From the NCBI RefSeq assembly GCF_022538055.1, contig NZ_JAKZAM010000003.1:1-64000 (forward strand): a DNA stretch of 64,000 bases. The letters are read 5' to 3'. This document shows, piece by piece, positions 25,522 through 35,119 of this stretch. Made by a program: the position numbers and the translations under genes. A model generated the notes under the pieces. That model was not told the DNA's origin. It worked only from the letters and a program-made list of their open reading frames with translations, and searched no databases. The stretch's first letter is position 1. Each line of letters begins with the position of its first letter. Source of the stretch: Cognataquiflexum nitidum. Its GTDB lineage: Bacteria; Bacteroidota; Bacteroidia; Cytophagales; Cyclobacteriaceae.

Positions 25522-26756
25522 GCTGCTTGTTTCCTGACTTGAATGTTCAACAAAATTAATATGAGGCAAAGTCCTACAATAGGAATAAGTGAAAAATAAA
25601 AAGCGGTTGTTCCTCCGTAAGACTCAAAGATATTTCCAGCGATGATCGATCCGGTTGTCCCGCCCAAGGCAGAAAATACCACAATCAGGCCTGACATCGA
25701 ACTTTGCATATACCTCGGCAGTGCACTCAGTACAACGGAATTGATCGTGGGATAAATCGGTGCCAAGAAAATCCCCAATATGGGAAATAGGTAAACAACA
25801 AAAGGAGCATTGAACCAGGTGATGGTTTCATTCATGACAGGTTGATCAGAAGTGAGGGGCAAAGTCAGCAAAACACAGGCTCCCACAAGTATGGTACAGG
25901 TCAGCGTAAAGGTGAGCCAATGGATTTTTTTCAATACAAACCCTGCAAGCAACCTCCCTATCGCCAATGCTCCTGCCAAAACAGCGCCGGCTTGAATCCC
26001 CATACTTGCCGGGACTTTCAAGACATCCTGATAGAATGTCGGCGTCCAGGTCATGAAACTTTGCTCAATAAGTACAAACAGAAAAGCCGAGGCGGCAAAT
26101 ACCAAGACAAGCGGTTTGGCAACGAGTTTGATCATGTCGAAGAATTCATCAGAAGCTTTGGTGTTTTCCCTTTTGGATTCAGTTTCGTTGATCTGGGCAA
26201 AAAAGAGCAACAAGGCAGCTACCAAAGTCATTGCCCCGAGGTACCAATAAATGTTCAGCCAAGATTGGGAGGTAGGGTCGCTGTCGTTGACAAACAGGCT
26301 AAAGAATACATTGCCAAGCAATACCCCGACCATAAAGAATCCCTCAATGGTACTCATCAGGCTGCTGTGTTCTTTTGGAGAGTCAGTCACCAATCCGATC
26401 GTCGCAAAGACGCTGACTTTGATGATCGCAAAGGAGACTCCGACCACGGCAAACAAAACTTTGAAATACCAGAACTCATCGGCAATCACCGGCATCAGAA
26501 AGCACATGGCCGCCACTGCAAACAAAGCGATCAACATGCCTTTTCGGATACCGAGTTTGGGAAGAAAGGAAGCGACTATAAAAGAGAAAATGGCAATAGG
26601 CAAATCCTTGAAACCTTCCAAAACCGAAGCTTCAGCCTTACTGACATCGAAAGTCCGTTGAACCTGTAGGATGACCGCCCCCACCGAATTGAGCAACACG
26701 GCGAATACCATATAGTTGAAAATCAGGGAGAGCCGGACGAGTAATTTTGAGTTCAT
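25518..26756 (-). CDS. MFS transporter coupled to trehalase
   Basis: Major facilitator superfamily protein of about 412 residues with twelve predicted membrane helices, a central charged loop (NETESKRENTKASDEFFDMI) between the two six-helix halves, and the family SLMSTIEGFFMVGVLLGN helix. Start placed at ATG 26756 (MNSKLLVRLSLIFNYMVF). Its stop overlaps the trehalase start, so its substrate is probably trehalose or a related disaccharide; this is inferred from context only. Confidence 0.82.
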   Translation of the reverse strand: MNSKLLVRLSLIFNYMVFAVLLNSVGAVILQVQRTFDVSKAEASVLEGFKDLPIAIFSFIVASFLPKLGIRKGMLIALFAVAAMCFLMPVIADEFWYFKVLFAVVGVSFAIIKVSVFATIGLVTDSPKEHSSLMSTIEGFFMVGVLLGNVFFSLFVNDSDPTSQSWLNIYWYLGAMTLVAALLLFFAQINETESKRENTKASDEFFDMIKLVAKPLVLVFAASAFLFVLIEQSFMTWTPTFYQDVLKVPASMGIQAGAVLAGALAIGRLLAGFVLKKIHWLTFTLTCTILVGACVLLTLPLTSDQPVMNETITWFNAPFVVYLFPILGIFLAPIYPTINSVVLSALPRYMQSSMSGLIVVFSALGGTTGSIIAGNIFESYGGTTAFYFSLIPIVGLCLILILLNIQVRKQAA

Positions 26757-26797
26757 AGATGATGGTTCACGAAAAGGTACGATTTTAGATTTCAAAT

Positions 26798-26868
26798 CCC
26801 ACAAAGACACAAAGCCACAAATTATTAATTCTCTTTGTGTCTTCCTGACTTTGTGGGCTTTTTTTCTT
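26798..26868 (+). terminator. Long CACAAAG hairpin with T run
   Basis: CCCACAAAG (26798-26806) pairs with CTTTGTGGG (26849-26857), and GACACAAAG (26806-26814) with CTTTGTGTC (26833-26841), giving a long stem with one bulge. A run of T follows on the plus strand at 26859. It separates the M1 peptidase from the MFS gene. These CACAAAG words are a common Bacteroidota intergenic filler. Confidence 0.45.
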
Positions 26869-26871
26869 CAA

Positions 26872-28455
26872 TTACTTTTCCAGCAAGTACCACCCACGTG
26901 GGTCGACCTCAACCGGACCTGCACTTTTTACCACAACAGGCTTGGCAGAAAGCACATGTCTTTCCATTCCATTGGAAGTCCGGATCTCGACAGGCATGGA
27001 AAATGTGATATTGGGCAAACTCACAGCATAGCCTTTTTTCCCTTTTTTGGATACTTTGACTTTTGGGATGCGGATGCTTTTTAGGTACATGTCAAAAAAC
27101 CCTTCCAGATCCTGTCCTGTGTAATGCTGCACAAAACCTGTGAAGTCGTCCGTTTCTACAAGGTTTTCATAGATGAATCTTTCGTCAGAAGCAAAGGCTT
27201 TGAGCATCGGAAAAAAGACCTCATCTCCCAAATAATACCTTAAAGAATGGATGATAAAAGCTCCTTTGGTATAAATCTCAGGATGGTAAGCATAGTCCGA
27301 AGTGGAATTTCTCGGCGAAACAACTGGTCTTGCATTGGCGATTCCTTTTCGGACCGAAGCGACTTTTTCTAGGTAGGCTTCTTCCCCGCCATGCTCTAGG
27401 TAAAACAACCAATCCCCATAAGCCGTCAGCCCTTCGTGCAACCAAAAATCTGCCCAATCCTTCACAGAAACCTTATTCCCAAACCATTCGTGTCCGAGTT
27501 CGTGGTGCAGCAGCCAATCATATTGAACTGTCCCCATGGGTACAAACTGGAAATTGTTTCCATAGGCATTGATGGTCTGATGCTCCATGCCGAGATACGG
27601 GGTTTCGACTACCGCGATTTTGTCATTGGGAAACGGATAGGGTCCAAAATATTTCTCCAAAGTCTTTGCAGAGTTGTCCAATACATCCAAAAGCGCTTTG
27701 GCTTTGTCCCTGTTTTCTTGCAGGACATAGACATACATCGGGATTTCGGTCCCGTCGGAACTTGTGAAAGTCTTGGTTTCCTGATGGAACACACCCAAAG
27801 TAAAATTAACGTTGTAATTGTTGATGGGATATTGGGTAGTCCAATGGTAGGTTACTTTTCCATCGGATTTTTTGGTGTCCACAAGCCTCCCGTTGGATGC
27901 TACAAAATAGGGTTCAGGTGCAGTGAAAATCAGGTCCACGCCATTCAGCGGTTCACTCGAAGGATGGTCAAGGCTGGGCATAAAGATTTTGGCGCCTTCG
28001 TTTTGGGAAGACAAGCCCATCCAATGGTTGCCCAATTGGTCAATTTCCCATGTAAAACCACCGGTCCATGGAGGACGGATGGCGATCGGAGTTTTGCCTC
28101 CATAGTGGATCTCCACGTCCTGACAGGTGCAGTCTATCGGAAAAATATCCAACGTATCCCCAAAATGGAGGAAAGCGATTTCCTTTCCATCCATGATGAT
28201 TTTGCTGACTTGATATTCTTCGATAAGATTTAGTCTCAAGGTGTCCAATTTCTCTTTTGAAGAAAAAGTAACCCTGTTGAAGCCTTGGATTTTCTGTTTT
28301 TCGGGAAAAATCTCCAATTCAAGGTGGTAGTGCATTACCTGAAACTTTGCCTGCAAAGGATCAATCGGCCCACCCCAAGCCCAGTTTTTTTGGATTTGCG
28401 AAAAAGCGAAATTTGAGGATACGAGTATGATAAAGATAAACAAGGTGCGCTTCAT
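26872..28455 (-). CDS. M1 family metallopeptidase (aminopeptidase N-like)
   Basis: Exported zinc aminopeptidase of about 527 residues. Signal peptide about 1-19 (ends SSNFAFS). The zinc site HELGH is at 318-322 with the third ligand in WLHEGLTAYGDWL (Glu about 341). The substrate-binding loop reads LGMEHQTINAYG in place of the classical GAMEN. The C-terminal helical domain of full-length M1 enzymes is missing, as in the short bacterial forms. Start moved from 28497 to the ATG 28455, which begins a clean signal peptide. It probably trims peptides in the periplasm. Confidence 0.9.
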   Translation of the reverse strand: MKRTLFIFIILVSSNFAFSQIQKNWAWGGPIDPLQAKFQVMHYHLELEIFPEKQKIQGFNRVTFSSKEKLDTLRLNLIEEYQVSKIIMDGKEIAFLHFGDTLDIFPIDCTCQDVEIHYGGKTPIAIRPPWTGGFTWEIDQLGNHWMGLSSQNEGAKIFMPSLDHPSSEPLNGVDLIFTAPEPYFVASNGRLVDTKKSDGKVTYHWTTQYPINNYNVNFTLGVFHQETKTFTSSDGTEIPMYVYVLQENRDKAKALLDVLDNSAKTLEKYFGPYPFPNDKIAVVETPYLGMEHQTINAYGNNFQFVPMGTVQYDWLLHHELGHEWFGNKVSVKDWADFWLHEGLTAYGDWLFYLEHGGEEAYLEKVASVRKGIANARPVVSPRNSTSDYAYHPEIYTKGAFIIHSLRYYLGDEVFFPMLKAFASDERFIYENLVETDDFTGFVQHYTGQDLEGFFDMYLKSIRIPKVKVSKKGKKGYAVSLPNITFSMPVEIRTSNGMERHVLSAKPVVVKSAGPVEVDPRGWYLLEK

Positions 28456-28676
28456 GGTTTTGGAATTGGTAGTAGGAATGGCAATACCGAAATTCAATTT
28501 GGTGAAAAGAGAGGTAAAAAAGAAAGGGAATTATTCATTATGGAACAGATAGGGAATCTCTCAAATTATAATTTTTAAAATTTCGTAAAAAAAGAGCCTG
28601 AAATATAGGATAATTTACCCTTTACAATAGAGAAATATTCATTGGAAAATGAGAGGGAGAAAGGTCGAGCCTTACT

Positions 28677-29048
28677 TTACTTTTCATAAAAAATAAAATC
28701 GAGCGGCTCGATATTCTTGAACCCTTTATCTGCTGAAATCAGTGGTATATCAAGATACAATGACGTTCCGGCTATTATGCTATCCGGCAATTTGATAGGA
28801 TAATTTTGTCGAAGGTCTATGGTGAATTGTTTGATACCTGCTGTGATATCGATGATCGTGCATTGTGACAACAATATATTTATTTTACTTTTTTCCTCTT
28901 GGGAAAGAGGCCTGAAACTGTAAAGCTCAAGTTCAGTAACGAAGGAAACATATATATTCTTTCCTTCTAATATGCTTACCAATGTGGAATCTCCCTGCAT
29001 GAGATAAAGTAAGACATTTGTATCTACCATCAACTTATTTCCATTCAT
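28677..29048 (-). CDS. VapC-like PIN-domain ribonuclease toxin
   Basis: PIN-domain protein of about 123 residues. Acidic metal-binding residues are in MVDTNVLLYL, TELELYSF, LPDSIIAGTS and ISADKGF. Related proteins are RNases of type II toxin-antitoxin systems. The frame is open to 29093, but the ATG at 29048 (MNGNKLMVDTN) is chosen because it overlaps the end of a small upstream gene by 14 bp, as toxin genes often do. No T-rich terminator follows. The RNA target is unknown. Confidence 0.85.
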   Translation of the reverse strand: MNGNKLMVDTNVLLYLMQGDSTLVSILEGKNIYVSFVTELELYSFRPLSQEEKSKINILLSQCTIIDITAGIKQFTIDLRQNYPIKLPDSIIAGTSLYLDIPLISADKGFKNIEPLDFIFYEK

Positions 29049-29202
29049 CACGAAGCTTTTTTTGGATTTCCATTGGGCTTTCATCAAGATCAATAATGCC
29101 CGAAAAATTAGAAGCCTGAAATCCTTTTTTCTTTTTTGTGGAACCAGCTAAGGTTTTTTGAATTTCTTCTTTGGTAGAACCTTTTTTGATAACTCTTAAC
29201 AT
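29035..29202 (-). CDS. Small antitoxin partner of the PIN toxin
   Basis: A 55-residue reading frame beginning MLRVIKKGSTKEEIQKTLAG and ending IQKKLRDEWK, with a basic KKKKGF centre. Small proteins with the KKGSTKEEI start and xIQKKxRDEW end occur next to PIN toxins in Bacteroidota. It overlaps the toxin gene by 14 bp (29035-29048), consistent with coupled expression. It probably neutralises the toxin by binding and may autoregulate the promoter. I found it by translating the minus strand; its short length explains why it is easy to miss. Confidence 0.75.
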   Translation of the reverse strand: MLRVIKKGSTKEEIQKTLAGSTKKKKGFQASNFSGIIDLDESPMEIQKKLRDEWK

Positions 29203-29345
29203 GTTGTATAGATTTTTCTGTGAATATAATCCAATTTGATCAAAAAGCTGTTTTGGTCGCCCCTCTTTAATTCATAATTAAAGTTTCTTTGGGTCTAGAT
29301 ATAAACCCATTGAATCCGAGACACAAAAGATTAGTTTATTTAATG

Positions 29346-29762
29346 CTATTTTGAAATCCTAAATATTAATGTATCAAAACTATCTTCCTTTACTATTGAA
29401 ATAAAATTTGAATTTGAGCTTTTCAAGATTAAGTCTCCCGGTTCCAAGATATTCCGAATTGAAATTGACCCATTTGATTTTATTTCAGAAGAAGTTGATA
29501 CTCCTCTTTTTGAACCATCCCAAAGTTGAAAATAAACTGAATTACTGCTTTCTCTAAAACTCGATCCAAAAAATGGATCCCTTAAAACAAGAACATTTGA
29601 ATTTAAACTGTCGCTAAAACTTATAGATAAATACTCTTCATTAATCTTTTGTATTAATTTCCTGTTTTCCTTTAAATCATACCTGTATTTTAAGTAGACC
29701 ATACCTCCGAAAATCAAAAATACCACTAGATTCGCTACAACTTTTTTCATTACTTCTGGCAT
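29346..29762 (-). CDS. Hypothetical membrane-anchored protein
   Basis: Unrecognised protein of 138 residues. One N-terminal hydrophobic segment (VVANLVVFLIFGGMVYLKY) is followed by a mostly beta-like soluble part containing RDPFFGSSFRESSNSVYFQL, so it looks like a signal-anchored periplasmic protein. A second ATG four codons in (29750) may be the real start. Its DNA is AT-rich compared with neighbours. It sits alone between a toxin-antitoxin pair and gcvP. No function can be given. Confidence 0.55.
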   Translation of the reverse strand: MPEVMKKVVANLVVFLIFGGMVYLKYRYDLKENRKLIQKINEEYLSISFSDSLNSNVLVLRDPFFGSSFRESSNSVYFQLWDGSKRGVSTSSEIKSNGSISIRNILEPGDLILKSSNSNFISIVKEDSFDTLIFRISK

Positions 29763-29869
29763 AATACCTGATTCTAAAACCCATCAAATAGATCCTCAAT
29801 TTATTTAACTAAACCGAAACAACCTATCTCTTTAAAAAACTAAACTCATTTACCAAACTGATAATTCCA

Positions 29870-29896
29870 AAAAAAAAGGAGCCTCTCAGCTCCTTT
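29870..29896 (-). terminator. Terminator downstream of gcvP
   Basis: AAAGGAGC (29875-29882) and GCTCCTTT (29889-29896) form an 8-bp stem with loop CTCTCA. On the minus strand it is followed by a run of eight or more T, a standard Rho-independent terminator. T-rich sequence on the other side could make it bidirectional. Confidence 0.8.
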
Positions 29897-29918
29897 CTTT
29901 ATTTTTCAAATGTTATAC

Positions 29919-32810
29919 TTATGCCTCAGCCTCTACATATTCCTCAACAGGAATACAGCTGCAGACAAGGTTTCTGTCACCGTAGGCAGAATCGATTCTT
30001 CTGACGGTTGGCCAGAATTTATTCCCTTTCACATATGGCAACGGATACACTGCCTTTTCCCTTGAGTATGGGAAATCCCAATTATCTGCCAAAGCCAGTG
30101 CTGCTGTGTGCGGTGCATTTTTCAAGACGTTGTTTTCTTTGTCTGCATTGCCGTCAGCAACTTCCTGGATTTCATGTCTGATGGCGATCATCGCATCACA
30201 GAACCTGTCAAGTTCAGCCATGGTCTCAGACTCCGTCGGCTCGATCATCAGCGTTCCGGCCACCGGGAAGGAAACTGTCGGCGCATGGAAACCATAGTCC
30301 ATCAACCTCTTCGCAATGTCTTCCACCTCCACACCAAAATCTTTAAATGCCCTGCAATCCAAAATCATCTCGTGTGCAGCCCTGCCGTGGATCCCTGTGT
30401 AAAGGATAGGATAATGCGCTTCCAATCTTCCTTTGATATAGTTTGCATTCAAGATGGCGATTTTAGTGGCATTGGTAAGTCCTTCTCCTCCCATCATCGC
30501 GATGTAAGCGTAAGAAATCGGAAGGATGCTTGCACTGCCAAAAGGAGCTGCAGATATCGCGTGGATCGCTTGTGTTCCGCCTGTCTGCACGACAGGATTT
30601 CCAGGAAGGAATGGCACCAACTGCTTGGCCACACTGATGGGGCCCATACCAGGTCCACCGCCACCGTGAGGAATACAGAATGTTTTGTGGAGATTGAGGT
30701 GACAGACGTCAGCACCGATTCTGCCCGGGCTGGTCAGACCAACCTGCGCATTCATATTCGCTCCATCCATATAGACCTGACCGCCGTTGTCATGGATGAT
30801 CTGGCAGATTTCTTGGATAGCCTCCTCAAATACCCCGTGGGTAGAAGGATAAGTGACCATCAAGGCCGATAACTCATTGGAATGCTCTTCGGCTTTGGCT
30901 TTCAGGTCTGCGACATCGATGTTGCCTCTTTCGTCACATTTCACCAAAACTACCTTCATTCCCGCCATCACAGCAGAAGCAGGGTTGGTACCATGGGCGG
31001 AAGTTGGGATCAAAGCGATGTTCCTGTGGTGATCGCCACGGCTCATGTGATAGGCCCTGATGACCATCAGACCGGCATATTCGCCCTGGGCACCGGAGTT
31101 TGGCTGCAAAGAAGTATCTGCAAAACCGGTGATTTCAGTTAGCCAATTTCTCAGATTTTGGAACATTTCATAATATCCTGCTGCCTGATCTTGTGGACAG
31201 AACGGATGGAGCTGACCAAATTCCGGCCATGTTACAGGAATCATTTCGGTGGTGGCATTGAGTTTCATGGTACATGAACCCAATGAAATCATCGAATGAA
31301 CCAAGGAAAGGTCTTTATTTTCCAGTCTTTTGATATACCTGAGCATCTCGTGCTCTGAGTGGTATTGGTTGAAAACCGGATGCGTCAAATAATCGGAATT
31401 CCTTTTGATGCCTTCCGGAAGGTTGATCTCAAGTCCTTCGATCAATTCTTCCCAAGTTGATTTTATCTTTTGGTTGGTAGATTTTGCAAAAACCTCCACG
31501 AGGGTTTTGACATCCTTTACAGTTTTGACCTCATCGAAGGAAAGTAAAATCGCGCCTTCTTCGTACCTGAAATTCAATTCTGAAGAAACAGCAAACGCTT
31601 TGATTTTGGACTGCTGAACTGAATCGGTTTTTATTTTGATGGTGTCAAAAAAGTTTTTGTTCATCTGCTCAAAACCAATTTCTGCAAGGGCTTTGGCTGT
31701 CAATTGCGCCAAGCCATGAGTTCTCAAAGCGATTTCTTTCAAACCCTTTGGACCATGATAGACGGAATACATCCCCGCCATCACTGAGAGGAGTACCTGC
31801 GCAGTACAGATATTGGAAGTTGCTTTTTCTCTTTTGATATGTTGCTCACGGGTCTGTAGCGCCATTCTGTAGGCTTTATTTCCGTCTCTGTCTAGGGAAA
31901 CACCGATGATACGACCAGGAACCTGTCTTTTGTAAGCTTCTTTGGTAGCAAAAAAGGCAGCATGCGGACCGCCATAACCCATTGGGACACCTAACCTTTG
32001 GCTTGTGCCGACCACAACATCAGCTCCCATTTCTCCAGGAGGAGTCAATAATGTCAAGCTCAATAAGTCAGAAGCAAAGGCGGTCAAAACATTGTTCTCT
32101 TTTGCAGCTGCTACCAAATCAGCGTGGTTGATAACTTCACCATCCATGTTTGGATATTGGACCATTACCCCAAAAAGATTAGGATCAGTCAAGTCCAAAG
32201 TGGAAAGCGGTGCAATCACCAATTCGATGCCTATAGGAGCCGAACGGGTGATCAACAAATCCCTTGTTTGTGGGAATATTTTTTCATCAACAAAATAGGT
32301 ATGTGCGTTTTTCTTTTCCTTCGGCTTGGAAGCATAGAGCATCGTCATGGCTTCGGCAGCAGCTGTGGCTTCATCAAGAAGGGATGCATTTGCCATCTCC
32401 ATTCCTGTAAGGTCCATGACCATGGTCTGATAGTTGATGAGCGCTTCCAAACGGCCCTGGGCGATTTCTGCCTGATAAGGCGTGTAGGCGGTGTACCATC
32501 CCGGATTTTCCAAAATATTTCTCAAAATCACTCCCGGCACGATGGTATCATAATAACCCAATCCGATGTAAGATTTGAATATCTTATTTTTAGAAGCCAT
32601 TTTTTTGAATTCCTTCAAAAATCCTGCTTCGGATTTGGCCTCGGGAAGGTCCAAAGGTTTCTCCAATTGGATGGATTTGGGGATAGTTTGATCAATAAGT
32701 TCGGTCAGGGAAGCTGCTCCGATTTTACTCAGCATTACAGCGATTTCATCAGCTGAAGGACCATTATGCCTATTTTCAAACTTTGTAGAGGTATTGAGAT
32801 TAATCTTCAT
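29919..32810 (-). CDS. gcvP: Glycine dehydrogenase (aminomethyl-transferring), P protein
   Basis: PLP-dependent decarboxylating subunit of the glycine cleavage system, a fused (alpha plus beta) P protein of about 963 residues. The N-terminal [17 protein letters not shown], the [10 protein letters not shown] region and the PLP-lysine segment [18 protein letters not shown] are diagnostic. It passes the methylamine group to the lipoylated H protein. The gcvT and gcvH genes are not in this window, as is usual in Bacteroidota. The frame runs up to 32933, but the ATG at 32810 gives the family N-terminus. A TAnnTTTG box lies about 57 bp upstream. Confidence 0.96.
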   Translation of the reverse strand: MKINLNTSTKFENRHNGPSADEIAVMLSKIGAASLTELIDQTIPKSIQLEKPLDLPEAKSEAGFLKEFKKMASKNKIFKSYIGLGYYDTIVPGVILRNILENPGWYTAYTPYQAEIAQGRLEALINYQTMVMDLTGMEMANASLLDEATAAAEAMTMLYASKPKEKKNAHTYFVDEKIFPQTRDLLITRSAPIGIELVIAPLSTLDLTDPNLFGVMVQYPNMDGEVINHADLVAAAKENNVLTAFASDLLSLTLLTPPGEMGADVVVGTSQRLGVPMGYGGPHAAFFATKEAYKRQVPGRIIGVSLDRDGNKAYRMALQTREQHIKREKATSNICTAQVLLSVMAGMYSVYHGPKGLKEIALRTHGLAQLTAKALAEIGFEQMNKNFFDTIKIKTDSVQQSKIKAFAVSSELNFRYEEGAILLSFDEVKTVKDVKTLVEVFAKSTNQKIKSTWEELIEGLEINLPEGIKRNSDYLTHPVFNQYHSEHEMLRYIKRLENKDLSLVHSMISLGSCTMKLNATTEMIPVTWPEFGQLHPFCPQDQAAGYYEMFQNLRNWLTEITGFADTSLQPNSGAQGEYAGLMVIRAYHMSRGDHHRNIALIPTSAHGTNPASAVMAGMKVVLVKCDERGNIDVADLKAKAEEHSNELSALMVTYPSTHGVFEEAIQEICQIIHDNGGQVYMDGANMNAQVGLTSPGRIGADVCHLNLHKTFCIPHGGGGPGMGPISVAKQLVPFLPGNPVVQTGGTQAIHAISAAPFGSASILPISYAYIAMMGGEGLTNATKIAILNANYIKGRLEAHYPILYTGIHGRAAHEMILDCRAFKDFGVEVEDIAKRLMDYGFHAPTVSFPVAGTLMIEPTESETMAELDRFCDAMIAIRHEIQEVADGNADKENNVLKNAPHTAALALADNWDFPYSREKAVYPLPYVKGNKFWPTVRRIDSAYGDRNLVCSCIPVEEYVEAEA

Positions 32811-32866
32811 GTCGATAAATAAGGTGGGATTTACTTGGGTTATATTCTCCTCGATTTTTGGTTGTG

Positions 32867-32874
32867 CAAAGGTA
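32867..32874 (-). promoter_or_regulatory. Candidate -7 box for gcvP
   Basis: TACCTTTG on the minus strand fits TAnnTTTG. The nearest upstream TTTG is spaced about 25 bases away, longer than the 19-21 usual. This implies a 5' leader of about 50 bases. No glycine riboswitch pattern is visible in it. Confidence 0.4.
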
Positions 32875-33010
32875 AGAATTATTGAATGATTATGGATTTC
32901 AAAATCGAAGAAATACACCCAGTAAACATCCAAATTGATAAACGGTTTTAATGTAATTGGAATTATTTTTATGTTTAAATCCTTAATTTGAATTAGCTCA
33001 ATTATAACTT

Positions 33011-34498
33011 ATGAAAAAAAGAATTTGGATATCGGGAGCATTATCTCTTTTGCTTTCATTGAATCTATCTGCACAGGATGCCACCGCATTAAAGTACGCT
33101 TCGACCATCACAGCTGCTGATTTAGAAAAACACCTCACTTACTTGGCCTCCGATGAATTGGAAGGAAGAAACACAGGAGATAAAGGCCAAAAAATGGCAG
33201 CAGAATACCTTGTTGAATTTTATAAAGGATTGGGATTAGCAGGTCCTGTTGACGGTTCTTATTTACAGAAATTTAACCTAGTATCGGTCTCCTATCCGGA
33301 AATAAACCTTACCGTTGGAAAGCAAAAATTGGTCAACAATGAGGATTTCGTGTTTCTTGGTGATGGCGATCTAAAAAAAGCTGCCAAAGCAGAATTGGTT
33401 TTTCTTGGTCTCGCATCTGAAGAAAACATGAAGAAAGTGGATGTAAAAGGAAAATTGGTTGGACTTTGGGCCATTGGTGCACGGTCACAGACTGTAATCC
33501 AGGACATCATGAAAGCCGGTGCGGCAGGAATCGTTATCGTGACCATGGAAGGTCAGGCAAACTTTGACCGGATCGCAAACAGATACAAGTCTTTGAGCGG
33601 TTCAGGCAGGTTGGGGTTTGAAGAACCTACCAAGCAAGAACCTGTTTTCTTAGTGAGCAGTGATAAAATGGCAGCTTTATTTGATACTCCGGTGGAAACA
33701 TTGAAAGAAGCAGCTAAAAACAATCCTGAATCTATCAAGGCGCAGAAAGCGAGCTACCTAATCAAAAAACAAAACAAACTCGTTCCTACTGAAAATGTCA
33801 TGGCCTACCTTGAGGGTACGGATAAAAAAGAGGAAGTATTGGTGATTTCTTCGCACTATGACCATGTCGGCATCAACAGCAAAGGTGAAATCAACAACGG
33901 CGCTGATGATGACGGTTCGGGAACAGTTTCTGTCATGGAGATTGCAGAGGCTTTTGCCATAGCCGCCAAAGAGGGGAAAAAGCCAAGAAGAAGTATTTTA
34001 TTTCTTAATGTAACGGGAGAAGAAAAAGGCCTTTTAGGTTCCGAATATTATGCCGACCATCCGATTTTTCCCTTGGAAAATACTGTCAACAACATCAACA
34101 TTGACATGGTAGGCAGGATTGATTATGAATATCAGAATGCTGAAAACAAGGATTATGTCTATGTCATCGGTTCGGAAATGCTTTCTTCTCACTTGAAAGT
34201 CATCAATGAATACAATAATATCACTTATACCAACCTGATCTTGGATTACAGGTACGATGCGGCAGATGATCCTAACAGGTTCTATTACAGATCAGATCAC
34301 TACAATTTTGCAAAGCATAACATTCCTGTGATTTTCTTCTTCAATGGCGTGCACGACGATTACCATCAACCAACGGATACGGTTGACAAGATCGAATTTC
34401 CTCTGATGACCAAAAGAGCAAAATTGATTTTCCATACTTCTTGGGATCTTGCCAACAGGGCTGAAAGAACGCCTGTGGATGGGACTAATGATAGGTAG
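33011..34498 (+). CDS. M28 family zinc peptidase with PA domain
   Basis: Exported aminopeptidase/carboxypeptidase-type enzyme of 495 residues. Signal peptide about 1-21 (ends LNLSAQ). A protease-associated domain is inserted at about 110-230. The M28 catalytic core shows SSHYDHVG, NGADDDGSGT and VTGEEKGLLGSEYY, which supply the co-catalytic zinc ligands and the general-base Glu pair; late ligands are YRSDHYNF and DYHQPTDT. It probably degrades peptides in the periplasm. It is monocistronic and ends before a large hairpin-forming region. Confidence 0.9.
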   Translation: MKKRIWISGALSLLLSLNLSAQDATALKYASTITAADLEKHLTYLASDELEGRNTGDKGQKMAAEYLVEFYKGLGLAGPVDGSYLQKFNLVSVSYPEINLTVGKQKLVNNEDFVFLGDGDLKKAAKAELVFLGLASEENMKKVDVKGKLVGLWAIGARSQTVIQDIMKAGAAGIVIVTMEGQANFDRIANRYKSLSGSGRLGFEEPTKQEPVFLVSSDKMAALFDTPVETLKEAAKNNPESIKAQKASYLIKKQNKLVPTENVMAYLEGTDKKEEVLVISSHYDHVGINSKGEINNGADDDGSGTVSVMEIAEAFAIAAKEGKKPRRSILFLNVTGEEKGLLGSEYYADHPIFPLENTVNNINIDMVGRIDYEYQNAENKDYVYVIGSEMLSSHLKVINEYNNITYTNLILDYRYDAADDPNRFYYRSDHYNFAKHNIPVIFFFNGVHDDYHQPTDTVDKIEFPLMTKRAKLIFHTSWDLANRAERTPVDGTNDR

Positions 34499-34501
34499 TT
34501 G

Positions 34502-34550
34502 ATCAGATATTAATTGATATTGGATATTGATAGATATTGATTAGGATTTA
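34502..34550. repeat. ATATTGAT-type degenerate repeat
   Basis: The stretch after the M28 stop is built from GATATTGGATATTGATAGAT-like words and is related, on the opposite strand, to the interior of the inverted repeat at 11756-11817. Confidence 0.45.
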
Positions 34551-34614
34551 ACCGTGATCGATGCTTCAAATTGCTCCATTTAGGTTTGAAGTTTTTGCAA
34601 TAAAAAAAACAAAT

Positions 34615-34715
34615 AGCCATTCATTTCTTTGATTCAAATGATTCTGACCTTTCTGGTTTTTCCAAATCAGAAAAAGCAAAATCAAAAGGGTTAGAGGGGT
34701 GAATGGCTTTTTTTT
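34615..34715. terminator. Large structured terminator-like element
   Basis: AGCCATTCA (34615-34623) pairs with TGAATGGCT (34700-34708), followed on the plus strand by a run of eight T. The 76-base loop has its own stem TTCTGA / TCAGAA. On the minus strand a T run also follows (the A run at 34602-34609). It could end both the M28 and the nucleotidyltransferase transcripts, or be a small structured RNA. The intergenic stretch 34499-34798 holds nothing else. Confidence 0.55.
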
Positions 34716-34798
34716 GAACAATTTTTTTATCCATCTACTTTAAACTTCAAAAAAATGGGCGAAGGTTAAATGGATTTTTGAAAAAAGAAAAAAGAGTT

Positions 34799-35119
34799 TC
34801 AGGAGACCAAATCAAATTTGATTTCAAGGCCGAATTTCAAAACTTCGTTGGCAAGCGGGTTTGATTCCACAAACTCTTTTTCTCTAAAGGGATGTGGTTC
34901 AATCCTGCTATCGATTGTCCTTCTGATTTTCATCAATTCAACTTGCTTTTCTCTTGTATTTGGAAAATCGTTCAAAATAACAGCAATATCGATATCACTT
35001 TCTTCAATCTGGGATCCTTTTGCAAAAGAACCAAACAAAAAGAAACGAGCATCACTATGTGATTCTAATACCTTGATAGCGAATTCCTTGACGATGTTTA
35101 TAATTTCCTTCCTATCCAT
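34799..35119 (-). CDS. Minimal nucleotidyltransferase (MntA-like antitoxin type)
   Basis: 106-residue protein of the DNA polymerase beta-like nucleotidyltransferase superfamily. The motif GSFAKGSQIEESDID satisfies GS-x10-DxD, so metal and nucleotide binding look intact. Such proteins pair with HEPN proteins in toxin-antitoxin modules, where they can modify the HEPN partner with AMP. It overlaps the upstream HEPN gene by 22 bp on the same strand, supporting one transcript. The ATG at 35119 gives a normal N-terminus. Its direct function here is inferred from pairing. Confidence 0.85.
   Translation of the reverse strand: MDRKEIINIVKEFAIKVLESHSDARFFLFGSFAKGSQIEESDIDIAVILNDFPNTREKQVELMKIRRTIDSRIEPHPFREKEFVESNPLANEVLKFGLEIKFDLVS

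Noticed and set aside
25842..26669. 275-codon open frame on the plus strand
   Set aside because: Antisense shadow of the MFS transporter gene; the composition is unlike a real protein.
30108..30872. 254-codon open frame on the plus strand
   Set aside because: Antisense to gcvP, which is highly conserved along this whole stretch.
32811..32874. Glycine riboswitch before gcvP
   Set aside because: The leader of about 50 bases is too short and shows none of the conserved glycine aptamer segments.
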